A stretch of DNA of 64,000 nucleotides from Bradyrhizobium genosp. SA-3 (lineage in GTDB: Bacteria; Pseudomonadota; Alphaproteobacteria; Rhizobiales; Xanthobacteraceae). The position numbers and the translations under genes are program-made. The first letter of the stretch is position 1, and the number at the start of each line of letters is the position of its first letter. The notes beneath the pieces were generated by a model. The model was not told the DNA's origin. It worked only from the letters and a program-made list of their open reading frames with translations, and did no database searches. Location: contig NZ_PSRT01000006.1 in assembly GCF_004212635.1 (NCBI RefSeq), forward strand, positions 1 through 64,000, written 5' to 3'. Of this stretch, positions 19,679 to 30,679 are shown in pieces.

Positions 19679-21469
19679 GTGGCCGTCCAGACACCGAATG
19701 GGTTCAATCTCGATCGTTCCGGCAGGCGAATCGTCATCGATCCGCTGACGCGGATCGAAGGCCACCTGCGCGTCGAAGCCAATCTCGATTCCGACAATGT
19801 GATCCGCAATGCGGTCTCAAGCGGGACGATGTGGCGCGGCATCGAAGTCATCCTGCGCGGGCGCGATCCGCGGGACGCCTGGGCGTTCACCGAGCGGATT
19901 TGCGGGGTCTGCACCGGCACCCATGCGCTCACTTCCGTGCGCGCGGTTGAAAATGCACTAGGAATTACGATTCCGGAGAATGCCAATTCGATCCGCAACA
20001 TCATGCAGCTGTGCCTGCTCGTGCATGATCACCTCGTACATTTCTATCACCTGCACGCGCTGGATTGGGTCGACGTGGTTTCCGCGCTCAAGGCCGATCC
20101 CAAGTCGACCTCCGCGCTGGCGCAGTCTATCTCGCCCTGGCCGCTGTCGTCCCCTGGCTATTTTAAGGATTTGCAGATCCGGCTCACCAAATTCTTCGGA
20201 TCAGGGCAACTCGGTCCGTTCAAGAATGGCTATTGGGGGCATCCGGCCTACAAGCTGCCACCGGAAGCGAACCTGATGGCTGTAGCACATTATCTGGAAG
20301 CGCTCGACTTCCAGAAGGAGATCGTCAAGATCCAAGCTATCTATGGTGGCAAGAACCCGCATCCGAACTGGCTGGTCGGCGGCGTGCCCTGCTCGATCAA
20401 CATCGACGGAACTGGTGCGGTGGGTGCGATCAATATTGAGCGACTGAACATGGTGTCCTCGATCATCAACCGTTCGATCGAGTTTGTCGAGCAGGTCTAC
20501 CTGCCCGACATTGCCGCGATCTGCTCGTTCTATAAGGACTGGCTCCATGGCGGCGGACTTTCGAGCAAAAGCGTGATGTCCTATGGCGACATCCCCGAAA
20601 ACGCCAATGACTGTTCCGCGAAAAGTCTCAAGCTGCCGCGCGGGGTCATTCTTGATGGCAATCTCAAGGAGATACTGCCGATCGACCATGGTGATCCCGA
20701 GCAGATCCAGGAATTCGTCGCGCATTCATGGTATAAATACCCCAGCGATTGCTGTGGACTGCATCCCTGGGACGGTATCACCGAGCCGAGTTTTGAACTT
20801 GGGCCAAAACTCAAAGGCAGCAAGACAGATATCAAGGAACTCGACGAAGGCGGCAAGTATTCCTGGATCAAAGCGCCGCGCTGGCGCGGCCACGCCGTCG
20901 AAGTCGGGCCATTGGCGCGATACATCATCGGTTATGCGCAAGGCACAGCCGAGTTCAAGGAGCCCGCCGAGAGACTGCTCAAGGGGCTCAATCTTCCCCT
21001 GACTGCGCTGTTCTCGACGCTTGGCCGTACTGCGGCGCGGGCGCTCGAATGCCAGTGGGCGGCGCATCAGATGCGTTATTTCCAGGATAAGCTGGTAATC
21101 CACATCAAGGCAGGCAATACGGCAACTGCCAATGTCAGCAGGTGGAAGCCGGAAAGCTGGCGCAAGGAGGCCAAGGGCTACGGGTTCACTGAGGCGCCGC
21201 GCGGTGCACTCGGGCACTGGATCAAGATCAAGGACGCCAAGATCGACAATTATCAATGTGTCGTGCCGACGACGTGGAACGGATCTCCTCGCGATCCCAA
21301 GGGCAATATTGGCGCTTTTGAAGCCTCCCTGATCGGTACCCCGATGGCCGATCCGCAGCGGCCCCTGGAGATCCTGCGCACCATCCATTCCTTTGATCCG
21401 TGCTTGGCTTGCTCGACCCACGTGATGAGTCCTGACGGCCAAGAAATGGCTTCAGTCAAAGTTCGTTAG
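19679..21469 (+). CDS. hupL: Uptake [NiFe] hydrogenase large subunit, 596 aa
   Basis: HupL holds the NiFe active site. The N-terminal ligand motif [11 protein letters not shown] and the C-terminal DPCLACSTH are both intact. About 14 residues follow the last His; these are the peptide that HupD removes after nickel insertion. The GTG start at 19679 follows GAGGGG and lies ten bases after the hupS stop. Full family length with no internal damage. Confidence 0.96.
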   Translation: MAVQTPNGFNLDRSGRRIVIDPLTRIEGHLRVEANLDSDNVIRNAVSSGTMWRGIEVILRGRDPRDAWAFTERICGVCTGTHALTSVRAVENALGITIPENANSIRNIMQLCLLVHDHLVHFYHLHALDWVDVVSALKADPKSTSALAQSISPWPLSSPGYFKDLQIRLTKFFGSGQLGPFKNGYWGHPAYKLPPEANLMAVAHYLEALDFQKEIVKIQAIYGGKNPHPNWLVGGVPCSINIDGTGAVGAINIERLNMVSSIINRSIEFVEQVYLPDIAAICSFYKDWLHGGGLSSKSVMSYGDIPENANDCSAKSLKLPRGVILDGNLKEILPIDHGDPEQIQEFVAHSWYKYPSDCCGLHPWDGITEPSFELGPKLKGSKTDIKELDEGGKYSWIKAPRWRGHAVEVGPLARYIIGYAQGTAEFKEPAERLLKGLNLPLTALFSTLGRTAARALECQWAAHQMRYFQDKLVIHIKAGNTATANVSRWKPESWRKEAKGYGFTEAPRGALGHWIKIKDAKIDNYQCVVPTTWNGSPRDPKGNIGAFEASLIGTPMADPQRPLEILRTIHSFDPCLACSTHVMSPDGQEMASVKVR

Positions 21470-21473
21470 AGAC

Positions 21474-22184
21474 ATGCTGGACAACGCTCCGCAGCTCCTT
21501 GCCGCCGTCGATGCGGCACCGACTGAACGCAGCATCGGCGGTGGCGTCGCCTGCGCGCCGGTGCGACTGTGGCATTGGGTCAATGCGGCGGCCATTCTGA
21601 TGCTGAGTTTAACCGGCTATCTCATTGGAACCGGGACACCGGCGATATGGGGAGAGACAAGCGGCAATTTCCTGTTCGGCTATATCCGCTTTGCTCATTT
21701 CTCGGCGGGATATGTACTCAGCGTCGGCTTTCTTCTGCGCATCTACTGGGCCTTGATGGGAAACGCGCATGCCATGCAGATCTTTTGCGTGCCGCTCTGG
21801 CGCAGGTACTTTTGGCGCGAGGTGTACCACGAGATTCGCTGGTATGCGTTCCTTAGAGTTGAGCCCGAGAGGCGCGTCGGGCACAACCGTCTTGCTCAGC
21901 TCGCAATGTTCTTCATGTTTACGCAGACGATCACGTTCATGGTCGTCACAGGCTTTGCACTTTATGGGCAAGGTGCCGGTACTGACAGCTGGCAGTACAA
22001 GCTGTTCGGCTGGATGTTTTCAATTTGGCCGAACAGTCAGGACGTCCATACCTGGCATCATCTCGGCCTGTGGGTGATCGTGATCTTTGCGCTGGTTCAC
22101 ATCTACGCGGTGATCCGGGACGACGTCATGTCGCGCCGGAGCATCTATTCGACGATATCGGGTGAGCGCGGGTTTCGCGATTGA
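21474..22184 (+). CDS. hupC: Hydrogenase cytochrome b subunit, 236 aa
   Basis: HupC anchors HupSL at the periplasmic face and passes electrons to quinone. Four membrane helices are visible. Likely haem-ligand histidines lie in VRLWHWVNA, YIRFAHFSAGY and DVHTWHHLGLW. The gene starts four bases after the hupL stop, in the standard hupSLC order. Confidence 0.93.
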   Translation: MLDNAPQLLAAVDAAPTERSIGGGVACAPVRLWHWVNAAAILMLSLTGYLIGTGTPAIWGETSGNFLFGYIRFAHFSAGYVLSVGFLLRIYWALMGNAHAMQIFCVPLWRRYFWREVYHEIRWYAFLRVEPERRVGHNRLAQLAMFFMFTQTITFMVVTGFALYGQGAGTDSWQYKLFGWMFSIWPNSQDVHTWHHLGLWVIVIFALVHIYAVIRDDVMSRRSIYSTISGERGFRD

Positions 22185-22194
22185 CTGGAAGTGG

Positions 22195-22779
22195 ATGCCG
22201 AATCCGGAAAACAAGAAACGGATCCTGGTGCTCGGCATCGGCAATATCCTGTGGGCCGATGAGGGATTCGGCGTGCGGGTGGTCGAGGAGTTTCATCGCC
22301 GCTACGCCATCGATGACAACGTCACCGTCCTCGATGGCGGCACGCAGGGCCTCTACCTCGTCAGTTTTCTCGAGCAGGCCGATTGCCTGATCGTGTTCGA
22401 TGCCATCGACTATGGATTGCTGCCCGGGCAGTTGAAGCTTGTGCGAGATGACGAAGTGCCAAAATTTACCGCCGCCAAGAAGGTGAGCCTGCATCAGACC
22501 GGCTTTCAGGAGGTTTTGAGTGCGGCCGACCTGCTTGGCCGCCGCCCGCGAGAGCTCGCTCTCATCGGCTGTCAGCCGCTGGACCTGGAGCATTGGGGCG
22601 GTCCGCTGACCGCCCCGGTGCGCTTTCAGATTGCGCCTGCGATTGAACTGGCTTGCAAACTCCTGGCGCAGTGGGACTCGCCGGCAAAACCGCGGACCGC
22701 GCCGCTGCCTGCATCAGAACGGCTGTTGGCGAACAATATCGACCATGCGAATTATGAGATGAGGGCGCAGCCGATCTAG
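22195..22779 (+). CDS. hupD: Hydrogenase maturation endopeptidase, 194 aa
   Basis: HupD/HyaD-type protease cleaves the C-terminal peptide of HupL. Motifs are LGIGNILWADEGFGVRV (with the nickel-sensing Glu), DGGTQGLYL, and FDAIDYG. I choose the ATG at 22195 because similarity begins with PNPENKKRILVLGIGN; an upstream start at 22162 would overlap hupC by 23 bases without a ribosome site. Confidence 0.92.
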   Translation: MPNPENKKRILVLGIGNILWADEGFGVRVVEEFHRRYAIDDNVTVLDGGTQGLYLVSFLEQADCLIVFDAIDYGLLPGQLKLVRDDEVPKFTAAKKVSLHQTGFQEVLSAADLLGRRPRELALIGCQPLDLEHWGGPLTAPVRFQIAPAIELACKLLAQWDSPAKPRTAPLPASERLLANNIDHANYEMRAQPI

Positions 22780-22795
22780 CGGCCCGCGACTGACC

Positions 22796-23086
22796 ATGTG
22801 CCTTGGCTTACCAATGACGATTGTCGAGACCGACGGCATCACGGCGCTGTGCGAGCATGGCAATGAACAGCGGCGCGTCTCGGTCATGCTGCTCTCCGAC
22901 GCGTCGGTCGGCGCCAAGGTGCTCGTTCATATCAACAGCGCAGTGCGGCTCTTGGATGACGAGGAAGCAAGGCTGATCTCGGAAGCACTTGACGGGCTTG
23001 AGGCCAGCCTCAACGGCCAGGACTGCGATCGCTTCTTTGCGGACTTGATCGGTCATGAGCCGCAATTGCCGGAGCACCTACGCTAG
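22796..23086 (+). CDS. hupF: HupF, HypC-family hydrogenase chaperone, 96 aa
   Basis: The N-terminal MCLGLPM carries the essential Cys2 of the HypC family. HupF protects HupL during maturation under oxygen. The C-terminal extension (about 20 residues beyond a HypC, compare hypC at 29307) is characteristic of HupF. Confidence 0.9.
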   Translation: MCLGLPMTIVETDGITALCEHGNEQRRVSVMLLSDASVGAKVLVHINSAVRLLDDEEARLISEALDGLEASLNGQDCDRFFADLIGHEPQLPEHLR

Positions 23087-23713
23087 CAATTCCGTTCGCC
23101 TGTTGCGCCGACTAGGCTTGCTCACAAATCGAATTCCAGTCGCACGTAACCTTTACATGGAAAATGTCAGACGCTTCGAGCCGTTGGTTCGAGCGGGAGT
23201 CGCGGCCAGGCGATGATTGGCATGCGCCTTGCTAATAGCCTGCTAGCAGAACCGAACATTATCAGAAAGGCGTGTGATGAAGTTGCAGCCGGCGCAGCAT
23301 GGTCTGGCGCGGCCCGCTCCGTCCGACGTAGGGGGCGTCAGCGTCGATGCGCGCCTGGCCGCGCACGCTCCCGTGAGGGCGGCCGTGATGCCGCTGTCGG
23401 CGGCCGATCCCCTATATTTGCTCCGGATCATCCAGCTCGCATTCTTCCTTCCTGAAATGGTCAAGGCGTTTCGAAAGCAAGGCGCAGTGCCTGCGGGCGG
23501 CGTTGGTGGCGAACTGGTCGGCCGGCTCGGCCTGCGTGGCCCGTCGACGCCGAGCCTGTGCCATCGGCGCGATACACTCCGCCTGATCGGCAAAAGACCA
23601 GTCCGTTTGGTTACGATCGACCACATCTCGGTACCGATCGTTCGGCCACACGCCGGCAGCACTGCTGTCGGCAAGTGCATTGCCTCTCGATACAGCCAAC
23701 GGAACGTCGCATC
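23087..23713. other. Gap where hupG would be expected; no recognisable gene
   Basis: In some rhizobial hup clusters hupG lies between hupF and hupH. Here a frame at 23274-23717 is open but does not resemble the thioredoxin-like HupG. One segment, [18 protein letters not shown], faintly recalls the C-terminus of serine recombinases; this is too weak to call. Confidence 0.4.
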
Positions 23714-24577
23714 ATGAAAACAGCGATCCGCGTTGTATCCGACGGCGTCGACCGGGCGGCGAGCGAGCTTGCCACGGGCTCTGGAGGGCTCGACGTATTC
23801 CATAGTGGGTTGACAAGTGCGAGTGCGCTCGCCAAGCGCGCTTGGCGCGATGGCGACGAGCTTGCAAGGAACTTTCCGAATGCCACCGCGCTGTTATCGA
23901 ATGCCGCTGCTGCCGTTGGCAGCCAGAGAAGCGGCGCTCGGACGCAACTGTACGGACTAGCGAATCTCAGCGATCCCGAGCGCAAGCTGATTGGCGAAGT
24001 GCTCGGAGAAGGTGAGGTCGCCGGCTTGGTTGCGCTGCCAGATGGCTCTTTGGCGCAAATTCAGGAGTCGGTGCTTGCGGGAATCTGGCGCGTGCGCATC
24101 GGGACCGAGCCGGCGCACGAATATGTTGAGGTCGGGGCGATCCCGCAGATTGTGCGGCGCGCCGCAACTGACCTGACGTCCGCCGATCTTGCGATCGGTG
24201 CCGCGCCGGACGGCGCGATGAACGTGCAACCGGTGCTCGCCGAAATACGCGAGCGGGCGCGCGTCTGGCGGTTTGGCATGTGCGCGCATGTCATCAATCT
24301 CACATTGCTGCCGATGAGCGTTATCGACCTGGCATTCCTGCAGCAAAGCGTGGGCAATGGCCCGGTCGAACTCATCTTCCGCGGCTACGGCACGTGCCGA
24401 GTGCAGGCGACCGGGATCAGGAATGTCTGGTCGGTGCAGTTCTTCAATTCTACGGACGACATCATCCTTGATACGCTGGAGGTCGGCGGTGTGCCGATTG
24501 TTGCGTTGGCTGCCGACGAGGATTTCCAGGACTCTGCCGAACGCATGCAGGAAATTATTAAGGCGTACCTCACATGA
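23714..24577 (+). CDS. hupH: Hydrogenase maturation protein HupH, 287 aa
   Basis: HupH (HyaF family) assists Fe-S maturation of the small subunit and assembly. Typical blocks are [27 protein letters not shown] (here [21 protein letters not shown]), [26 protein letters not shown] and [11 protein letters not shown]. The ATG at 23714 is chosen because upstream in-frame sequence (from 23558) is unlike the family. Confidence 0.88.
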   Translation: MKTAIRVVSDGVDRAASELATGSGGLDVFHSGLTSASALAKRAWRDGDELARNFPNATALLSNAAAAVGSQRSGARTQLYGLANLSDPERKLIGEVLGEGEVAGLVALPDGSLAQIQESVLAGIWRVRIGTEPAHEYVEVGAIPQIVRRAATDLTSADLAIGAAPDGAMNVQPVLAEIRERARVWRFGMCAHVINLTLLPMSVIDLAFLQQSVGNGPVELIFRGYGTCRVQATGIRNVWSVQFFNSTDDIILDTLEVGGVPIVALAADEDFQDSAERMQEIIKAYLT

Positions 24578-24677
24578 AGAGCTGGGAGAACATTCGGCAT
24601 CGGGTGGGATCCCGTAGACGGCGCGTGCGCAGCGACCGCCGGCATAGCTTGCGCAGGATGTTGGCGGAGCGGTGCGC
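24578..24677. other. Short spacer where hupI/hupJ would be expected; possible hupI relic
   Basis: Just after hupH an ATG (24574) begins MKSWEN, similar to the MKSFEN start of HupI rubredoxins. In another frame a WDPVDG word recalls the rubredoxin YDPAEG motif, but the cysteine knuckles are gone. If this is a hupI relic it is not functional. Confidence 0.25.
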
Positions 24678-25772
24678 ATGAGCCTCGCTGCCCGCAACAA
24701 AATTGATGTCACCGTATCGCTAGCTGCCGACGTAGTCGCCGCGGTCGAGATCCTGCCGCGTGTCCGACCGCCGCTGGCGCGGCTGTTCGCCGGCAAACAG
24801 GCCTCGTCGCTGCTCAAGGTGCTGCCGCGGCTCTTCGCGTTGTGTGCCGCCGCGCAGCAAACCGCACTGCTGTCCGCGATTGAGACGGCGCGCGACGAAG
24901 CGATCACCCGCACAACAAGACAGCATCGTGTTGCGCTTATCGTTACCGAACGCATCGCGGATTTGCTACGGGGCCTCTTTGTCGGACATCTTACGCAAGA
25001 CATCGCCAGTGCGGCGGCAATCCGCTCCCTGATGCGCGGAATGTCAGCGCTTGTCGGCAGCGCACAGCCAGCCTGGGGCTCCGCTCAACGCGAAGAGACA
25101 GCACGGATTGTGGCTGCGCTGGCCGCGCTCGGCATGCCGAATGAGGGTGGCGCGCTGAGGTCCGGTAGCCCATTGGCGCTTCGCATTGCAGCGCTTGATG
25201 AGATCGACCTGAAGTCAATTCCGGCGGAGCACTCGTACCTGTCTGTTGCTGACGACCGCAAAATCATTGAACGGCTGCTCGTGGATGACACGACATTTTG
25301 CTATTGTCCCGATCTCGACGGACATGCGCCCGAGACGGGTCCATGGGCGCGCCAAATGACGCGTGATCGGCTCTCGCCGAGACCAGCCGGTGCGGCCGAG
25401 CGGCTGAGGGCCAGAATTGCTGAAATCCTCCGGCTATGCGCCTGGCTCAAGGCCGGTGCTCAGATTGACTCGGCGGAGCATGGGATTGTCGAAAGATATA
25501 AGCTAGGGCCCGGCCGTGCAGCGGCCGCGGTCGAATGCGCCAGGGGGCGTCTCTTCCACGCGGTTGAGCTTGATCCTCAGGGCCGGATATCCCGCTTCGA
25601 ATTCCTCGCGCCGACGGAGTGGAATTTCCACCGGCGCGGACCGCTTGTCCGGAACCTGCAGGGCGCGGTGCTGACGGCGAGACGACGTCGGGATGCAGTC
25701 CATGCAGTGATTGCATCGCTTGATCCGTGCGTCGGGTTCACCCTCAATTTTCGCGAAGTTGGCGATGCATGA
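24678..25772 (+). CDS. hupK: HupK, large-subunit-like hydrogenase assembly protein, 364 aa
   Basis: HupK resembles the NiFe large subunit but lacks its metal-ligand cysteines and is proposed to scaffold cofactor assembly. The C-terminus has FLAPTEWNFHRRGPL and LDPCVGFTL, the latter corresponding to the DPCxxCxxH box with the second Cys and the His lost. The ATG at 24678 is preferred over a GTG two codons upstream. It overlaps hypA by 8 bases. Confidence 0.88.
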   Translation: MSLAARNKIDVTVSLAADVVAAVEILPRVRPPLARLFAGKQASSLLKVLPRLFALCAAAQQTALLSAIETARDEAITRTTRQHRVALIVTERIADLLRGLFVGHLTQDIASAAAIRSLMRGMSALVGSAQPAWGSAQREETARIVAALAALGMPNEGGALRSGSPLALRIAALDEIDLKSIPAEHSYLSVADDRKIIERLLVDDTTFCYCPDLDGHAPETGPWARQMTRDRLSPRPAGAAERLRARIAEILRLCAWLKAGAQIDSAEHGIVERYKLGPGRAAAAVECARGRLFHAVELDPQGRISRFEFLAPTEWNFHRRGPLVRNLQGAVLTARRRRDAVHAVIASLDPCVGFTLNFREVGDA

Positions 25773-26106
25773 AATGGCGATTTGTCTTGGCATTATTCAA
25801 ATCGTCGAGGAGGAGGTACGTCATCGGTCGTTTTCGCGGGTGCGGAGCGTCTGTCTGGAGCTGGGAGCGCTGAGTCATGCCGCGCCTGAAGCGATCAGGT
25901 TCTGCTTTGCTGTCGTTGCAACGCGGACCGTTGCCGAGGGCGCGGTCCTTAACATCGTCGAACTTCCAGGCGTTGCCTGGTGCATGAGCTGTTCGAAGAG
26001 CGTCGAAATTGCACGGCGCGGTGAGCGCTGTCCCTGCTGCGGCAGTTATCAGTTGCAGGTAACCGCGGGCGAACAGATGCGGGTGAAAGAGCTGGAGATC
26101 GATTGA
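25765..26106 (+). CDS. hypA: Hydrogenase nickel-insertion protein HypA, 113 aa
   Basis: The MHEM start supplies the nickel-binding His2. A structural zinc site lies in CMSC...CPCC near residues 74-93. HypA cooperates with HypB in loading nickel. It overlaps both hupK and hypB, indicating translational coupling. Confidence 0.92.
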   Translation: MHEMAICLGIIQIVEEEVRHRSFSRVRSVCLELGALSHAAPEAIRFCFAVVATRTVAEGAVLNIVELPGVAWCMSCSKSVEIARRGERCPCCGSYQLQVTAGEQMRVKELEID

Positions 26107-27065
26107 TGTGTACCGTTTGCGGCTGCACCGAAGGGACGCCGTCGACCGAATGCGCAAAAGCGCATGATGCGGAGAGCCACGCGCGTTACTATGCCCATGT
26201 GCAGGACGATTGCGATCGCCATTATGCCCATCCTCATGCCGACCAAGCCCTGCAGCGTTCATACCATGCTCGCGATAGTCATAGTCACCATCATCGCTCT
26301 GCCCATCACCAGGCTCATGGCGGGCAGGCGCTTCTGAGCGGCGGCGCTGGGCCGGCTGCCTTGAAGGTCACGGGCATGAGCAGAGAGCGGGTCATTCAGA
26401 TCGAGCGCGATATTCTTGGCAAGAATAATGGGATTGCGGCGGACAACCGCGCGCTCTTCGTAGCCGATGACCTGCTTGTATTTAATCTTTTGTCCAGTCC
26501 CGGTGCGGGTAAAACGACGCTGCTTGTCCGCGCCGTCTCCGAGCTCAAGCGTAGCCGTCCGGTCGGGGTGATCGAAGGCGACCAGCAGACCTCGAACGAT
26601 GCCGAACGCATTCGGGCCGCCGGCGTGCCGGCCATTCAACTCAACACCGGCAAGGGTTGCCATCTCGATGCTGCAATGATTGGCGAGGCTTATCGCCGCT
26701 TGCCGCTGCTCACGGGCGGTATTCTCTTCATCGAGAACGTCGGTAATCTGATCTGTCCCGCAGCCTTCGATCTTGGCGAGGCCTGCAAGATCGTAGTGTT
26801 GTCGATGACCGAAGGTGAAGACAAGCCGCTCAAATATCCTGATATGTTTGCCGCTTCGTCGCTCATGGTGATCAACAAGATTGATCTGGCCCCTCTGCTT
26901 GAGTTCGATTTGGGCAAGACCATCGAATACGCCAGACGCGTCAATCCAAAGATCGACGTGCTTGTAGTTTCGGCGCGTACCGGCGAGGGTTTTGGCGCGC
27001 TCTACGCCTGGATCGATAGACAGGCGAGGCACCAGAGGCGCGCCGTAGAGGACACAAGGCGATGA
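26106..27065 (+). CDS. hypB: Hydrogenase nickel GTPase HypB, 319 aa
   Basis: The N-terminus has MCTVCGC (a CxxCGC nickel site), then a histidine-rich stretch (about residues 30-75) that can store nickel. The GTPase follows: P-loop SSPGAGKTT, switch GDQQT, metal-site Cys/His in GKGCHLDA, and NKID. The ATG at 26106 shares one base with the hypA stop. Confidence 0.95.
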   Translation: MCTVCGCTEGTPSTECAKAHDAESHARYYAHVQDDCDRHYAHPHADQALQRSYHARDSHSHHHRSAHHQAHGGQALLSGGAGPAALKVTGMSRERVIQIERDILGKNNGIAADNRALFVADDLLVFNLLSSPGAGKTTLLVRAVSELKRSRPVGVIEGDQQTSNDAERIRAAGVPAIQLNTGKGCHLDAAMIGEAYRRLPLLTGGILFIENVGNLICPAAFDLGEACKIVVLSMTEGEDKPLKYPDMFAASSLMVINKIDLAPLLEFDLGKTIEYARRVNPKIDVLVVSARTGEGFGALYAWIDRQARHQRRAVEDTRR

Positions 27066-29305
27066 CCGCCGCAACCACCTGCGACCGAACGAGGCTGCGC
27101 GTGCGCGTGAGTGGGGCCGTGCAAGGGGTCGGCTTTCGTCCTTACGTCTATGGACTCGCTATGCGGTACGGATTGGCGGGGTTTGTCATCAATGGCCCCG
27201 AGGGCGTTACGATCGAGGTCGAGGGCCACCGTACCTCGGAGTTTGTCGCCACGTTGCCGCTCGAGGCGCCTCCATTGGCACGCATCGACCACATCTGCGT
27301 TCGGGAGACTGCGGCGCTCGCGGCGAAAGACTTTTCGATCGGCGCGAGCGAAGGCGGAAAATTGTCAACGCAGATCGTCGCTGATGCCGCGGCCTGCCAG
27401 CAATGCCTCAGTGAGCTGTTCGATCCAGAAAATCGGCATTACCTTTACCCCTTCATCAGTTGCTGCCATTGCGGCCCACGCTACACCATCGCCGAACGGC
27501 TTCCGTACGATCGCCACAACACCGTGATGAGGGCTTTTAGGCTGTGCGCCGCCTGCGCGGCCGAATATGCCGATCCGGCGAGCCGCAGGTTTCATGCGGA
27601 GGCGATCGCGTGTCCGACATGCGGTCCTCGGCTCAGCCACGGGATCAGCGCCATTGTCGCGGCAATCGCGGGGGGACAAATCGTGGCGATAAAGGGGCTG
27701 GGCGGATACCAGCTTCTTTGCGATGCGCGTAACCAGGACGCCGTGCAGCGTTTGCGCAGGAGAAAGCAGCGCTTTCAGAAGCCGTTCGCGGTTATGGTCG
27801 ATTCCATAGAGCGCGTCAGCGAGATCGCGGAGGCGAACGCGCCCGAGCTTGCGCTGCTCGAATCCGTAGCACGTCCCATCGTCCTTCTGCCTTCACGCAA
27901 CAATCTGGCGCCCGCCATAGCTCCTGGCTTATCGCGTGTGGGTGTCATGCTGCCTGTAGCGCCGCTGCATCACCTCATCTTTCATGCGCTTCGCTGTGCG
28001 GGGGCCGGCCCGATCATCGTCGCCACCAGTGCCAATCTTTGCGGCGAACCGCTCCTGATCGACGACGCGCAGGCGCTGCGGCGGCTCAAGGGAATCGCCG
28101 ACCTTATCGTGACCCATGATCGCGATATCCTGACGCGTGCTGATGACTCGGTGGTGTCGGTGGTGGCTGGCCGGCCGCAATTCATTCGTCGTGCCCGTGG
28201 CTATGTTCCCGAACCGATCCGGCTTGCGAAGTCTCTGCCGCCCGTGCTCGCCGTCGGCGGCGCACTGAAATTGACTGTCACCATCACGCGGGACAACCAA
28301 GCGTTCGTCTCCCAGCATATTGGCGATCTAAATACGGCCGAAGGCATCCGTGCGTTCGAGGAGACGATCCGACACCTCACATCGAGTCTTGACGTGGAGC
28401 CTGTCGTGGTCGCCCATGATCTGCATCCCGATATGGCTTCCACCCGGTTTGCGGAAGCAAATGGCCGCGCGCTGGTGGCTGTCCAGCATCATCACGCACA
28501 CGCTGCCGCAGTGATCGCCGAGCATGGCCATACGGGACCTGCGCTTGCCCTGGTGCTCGATGGCCATGGCTTTGGCTCCGAGGGCGGTAACTGGGGTGGC
28601 GAACTATTGTTGTGCGAAGGGACGAGGTGCCGACGCATCGGGCACTTAGCGCCCCTGCAAATGCCTGGTGGAGATCGTGCAGCCCGCGAGCCGTGGCGCA
28701 TGGCGAGCGCAGTATTACACGGGCTCGGCCGGACTAACGAAATCGGGCCGCGCTTTGCGGCGCAACGGCAGGCCGGATGTATGTCGGCCTTGCTCGATCA
28801 GCCGGGCGGGGCCACCACGACCAGCGCGGGCCGGTTGTTCGACGCGGCAGCGGCGCTGCTGGGGATTGCGAGTTTGCAGAGCTATGAGGGCGAAGCGGCG
28901 ATGAAGCTCGAGGCGCTGGTGCGGCGGACTGCGATTCTCGAAGCCGGCTGGACAATCGATGGCGGCGTGCTGTCGCTTCAGCCGCTGTTTGCGCGGTTGG
29001 TTGCAGATGACATTGACGCCGCGGTCGGAGCCGGGCTGTTTCATGGCACCTTCGCCGCCGCCTGCGTTGACTGGGTCACGCGCTCTGCGCGGACAACCGG
29101 CGTTAATACCGTCGTTCTGAGCGGCGGCTGCTTCCTGAACGCGGTGCTGGCGGATGAAATCCCGCGCGGTTGCAGCGCTGCCGGCCTTACCCCGCTGATG
29201 CCGCGGCGGGTGCCGCCCAATGATGGCGGTTTGAGCCTTGGCCAGGCCTGGATTGCCGCTCTGCAGATTGCTCAACAGTCGTCCGCCAGGGGAGGAACAG
29301 CCTGA
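27062..29305 (+). CDS. hypF: Carbamoyltransferase HypF, 747 aa
   Basis: HypF makes the thiocarbamate precursor of the cyanide ligands of the NiFe site. Domains in order are: acylphosphatase ([11 protein letters not shown], about residues 10-95), two zinc fingers (CQQC...CHCGP and CAAC...CPTCGP, about 105-190), a YrdC-like domain (about 200-380), and the Kae1-like carbamoyl transferase with [11 protein letters not shown] and LVLDGHGFG. Start overlaps hypB (ATGA). Full length. Confidence 0.95.
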   Translation: MTAATTCDRTRLRVRVSGAVQGVGFRPYVYGLAMRYGLAGFVINGPEGVTIEVEGHRTSEFVATLPLEAPPLARIDHICVRETAALAAKDFSIGASEGGKLSTQIVADAAACQQCLSELFDPENRHYLYPFISCCHCGPRYTIAERLPYDRHNTVMRAFRLCAACAAEYADPASRRFHAEAIACPTCGPRLSHGISAIVAAIAGGQIVAIKGLGGYQLLCDARNQDAVQRLRRRKQRFQKPFAVMVDSIERVSEIAEANAPELALLESVARPIVLLPSRNNLAPAIAPGLSRVGVMLPVAPLHHLIFHALRCAGAGPIIVATSANLCGEPLLIDDAQALRRLKGIADLIVTHDRDILTRADDSVVSVVAGRPQFIRRARGYVPEPIRLAKSLPPVLAVGGALKLTVTITRDNQAFVSQHIGDLNTAEGIRAFEETIRHLTSSLDVEPVVVAHDLHPDMASTRFAEANGRALVAVQHHHAHAAAVIAEHGHTGPALALVLDGHGFGSEGGNWGGELLLCEGTRCRRIGHLAPLQMPGGDRAAREPWRMASAVLHGLGRTNEIGPRFAAQRQAGCMSALLDQPGGATTTSAGRLFDAAAALLGIASLQSYEGEAAMKLEALVRRTAILEAGWTIDGGVLSLQPLFARLVADDIDAAVGAGLFHGTFAAACVDWVTRSARTTGVNTVVLSGGCFLNAVLADEIPRGCSAAGLTPLMPRRVPPNDGGLSLGQAWIAALQIAQQSSARGGTA

Positions 29306-29306
29306 T

Positions 29307-29540
29307 ATGTGTCTTTCGGTTCCGGCAAAGATTGCGAAAATTCTTCCCAACGACATGGCCATGGTGTCCATCGATGGCATCAGCCTGGAGATATCGATTG
29401 CTCTCATCGACGAGCTCGAGGTCGGCGATTGCGTCCTTGTCCATGTCGGCTATGCGCTGGCCAAGATCGATCCGACGGAAGCCAAGCGCACGCTGGAGCT
29501 CCTGCAGGAGCTAGGTAGCGCAGGGGAACGCCGACCATGA
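29307..29540 (+). CDS. hypC: Hydrogenase chaperone HypC, 77 aa
   Basis: Small HypC-family protein with the N-terminal MCLSVPAKI (Cys2 carries the Fe(CN)2CO precursor). It is shorter than the paralogous HupF at 22796 and lies immediately before hypD, its partner. Confidence 0.93.
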   Translation: MCLSVPAKIAKILPNDMAMVSIDGISLEISIALIDELEVGDCVLVHVGYALAKIDPTEAKRTLELLQELGSAGERRP

Positions 29541-30679
29541 AATATGCCGACGAATTTCGCGACAAGGCCATCGCGCAGGGAATTGCGCGTGCGATTGGCG
29601 CCGAGGTCAGTTCGCAAAGAGCCTATCGGTTCATGGAATTTTGCGGCGGACACACTCATGCGATCTCCCGCTACGGCCTGGAGGATCTGCTGCCCGCGAA
29701 CGTCCGCATGATCCACGGGCCCGGTTGTCCCGTCTGCGTTCTGCCCGCCAGCCGCATCGACATGGCGATCCGCCTCGTCGAGCGACCAGAGGTCACTCTG
29801 TGCGTCTACGGCGACCTGATGCGCGCGCCTGGGTCGCAAGGACAGTCCCTGTTGCGAGCCAAAGCGCTCGGTGCCGACATTCGGATGGTCTACTCGACGC
29901 TCGACGCTATCCGGCTCGCCGAACAGGCGCCGAGCCGCGAGGTGGTCTTCTTTGCCATCGGATTTGAGACCACGACGCCCCCGACGGCGGTGATGATCCG
30001 AATTGCCGAGAAGAAGCGGCTGAAGGGCCTCAGCGTGTTCTGCAACCACGTGCTTACACCGTCTGCAATGCACAGCATTCTCGAGAACCCGAAGATCCGC
30101 AACACCGGCGGGGTCCCAATTGACGGCTTCATCGGGCCTGCACATGTCAGCACCATTATCGGTACGCAGCCCTACGAGCCCCTGGCGGAACAATTCGAGA
30201 AGCCTATCGTGATCGCGGGATTTGAACCCCTCGACGTGATGCAGGCGATCCTGATGCTGGTGCGGCAGGTGAACCAAGACCGCTACGAGGTGGAGAACCA
30301 ATACAGCCGTGCAGTGACACGCGAAGGCAATCGGCGCGCCAAGGAGGAGGTAGTGCAGATATTCGAACTGCGTGAGCAGTTTGAATGGCGTGGGCTCGGA
30401 CTCGTACCCAACAGCGGACTGAAGCTGAAGCGGGCTTACACGCAATTCGACGCCGAGACGCGTTTTGCGATCCACGACCTGCGTGTCGCAGACAATCCGG
30501 CGTGCGAGTGCTGCGCGATCCTGCGTGGCGCCAAGCGGCCGGTCGATTGTAAGCTGTTTGGAACCGTCTGCACGCCGGAAACTCCCATAGGGTCCTGCAT
30601 GGTGTCATCGGAAGGCGCTTGTGCGGCGTATTGGACCTATGGCCGAGTGCGCGATGAACAGTTGAGGCGGACGTCATGA
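29537..30679 (+). CDS. hypD: Hydrogenase maturation protein HypD, 380 aa
   Basis: HypD assembles the Fe(CN)2CO unit with HypC. Conserved motifs are FCGGHTHA, GPGCPVCVLP, IGFETTTP and FCNHVLTP. The C-terminal [4Fe-4S] cysteines lie in CECCAILRG and DCKLFGTVCTPETP. It overlaps hypC and hypE by four bases each. Confidence 0.96.
   Translation: MKYADEFRDKAIAQGIARAIGAEVSSQRAYRFMEFCGGHTHAISRYGLEDLLPANVRMIHGPGCPVCVLPASRIDMAIRLVERPEVTLCVYGDLMRAPGSQGQSLLRAKALGADIRMVYSTLDAIRLAEQAPSREVVFFAIGFETTTPPTAVMIRIAEKKRLKGLSVFCNHVLTPSAMHSILENPKIRNTGGVPIDGFIGPAHVSTIIGTQPYEPLAEQFEKPIVIAGFEPLDVMQAILMLVRQVNQDRYEVENQYSRAVTREGNRRAKEEVVQIFELREQFEWRGLGLVPNSGLKLKRAYTQFDAETRFAIHDLRVADNPACECCAILRGAKRPVDCKLFGTVCTPETPIGSCMVSSEGACAAYWTYGRVRDEQLRRTS

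Noticed and set aside
23274..23717. Candidate hupG
   Set aside because: Does not resemble the thioredoxin-like HupG/HyaE family and overlaps the hupH start.
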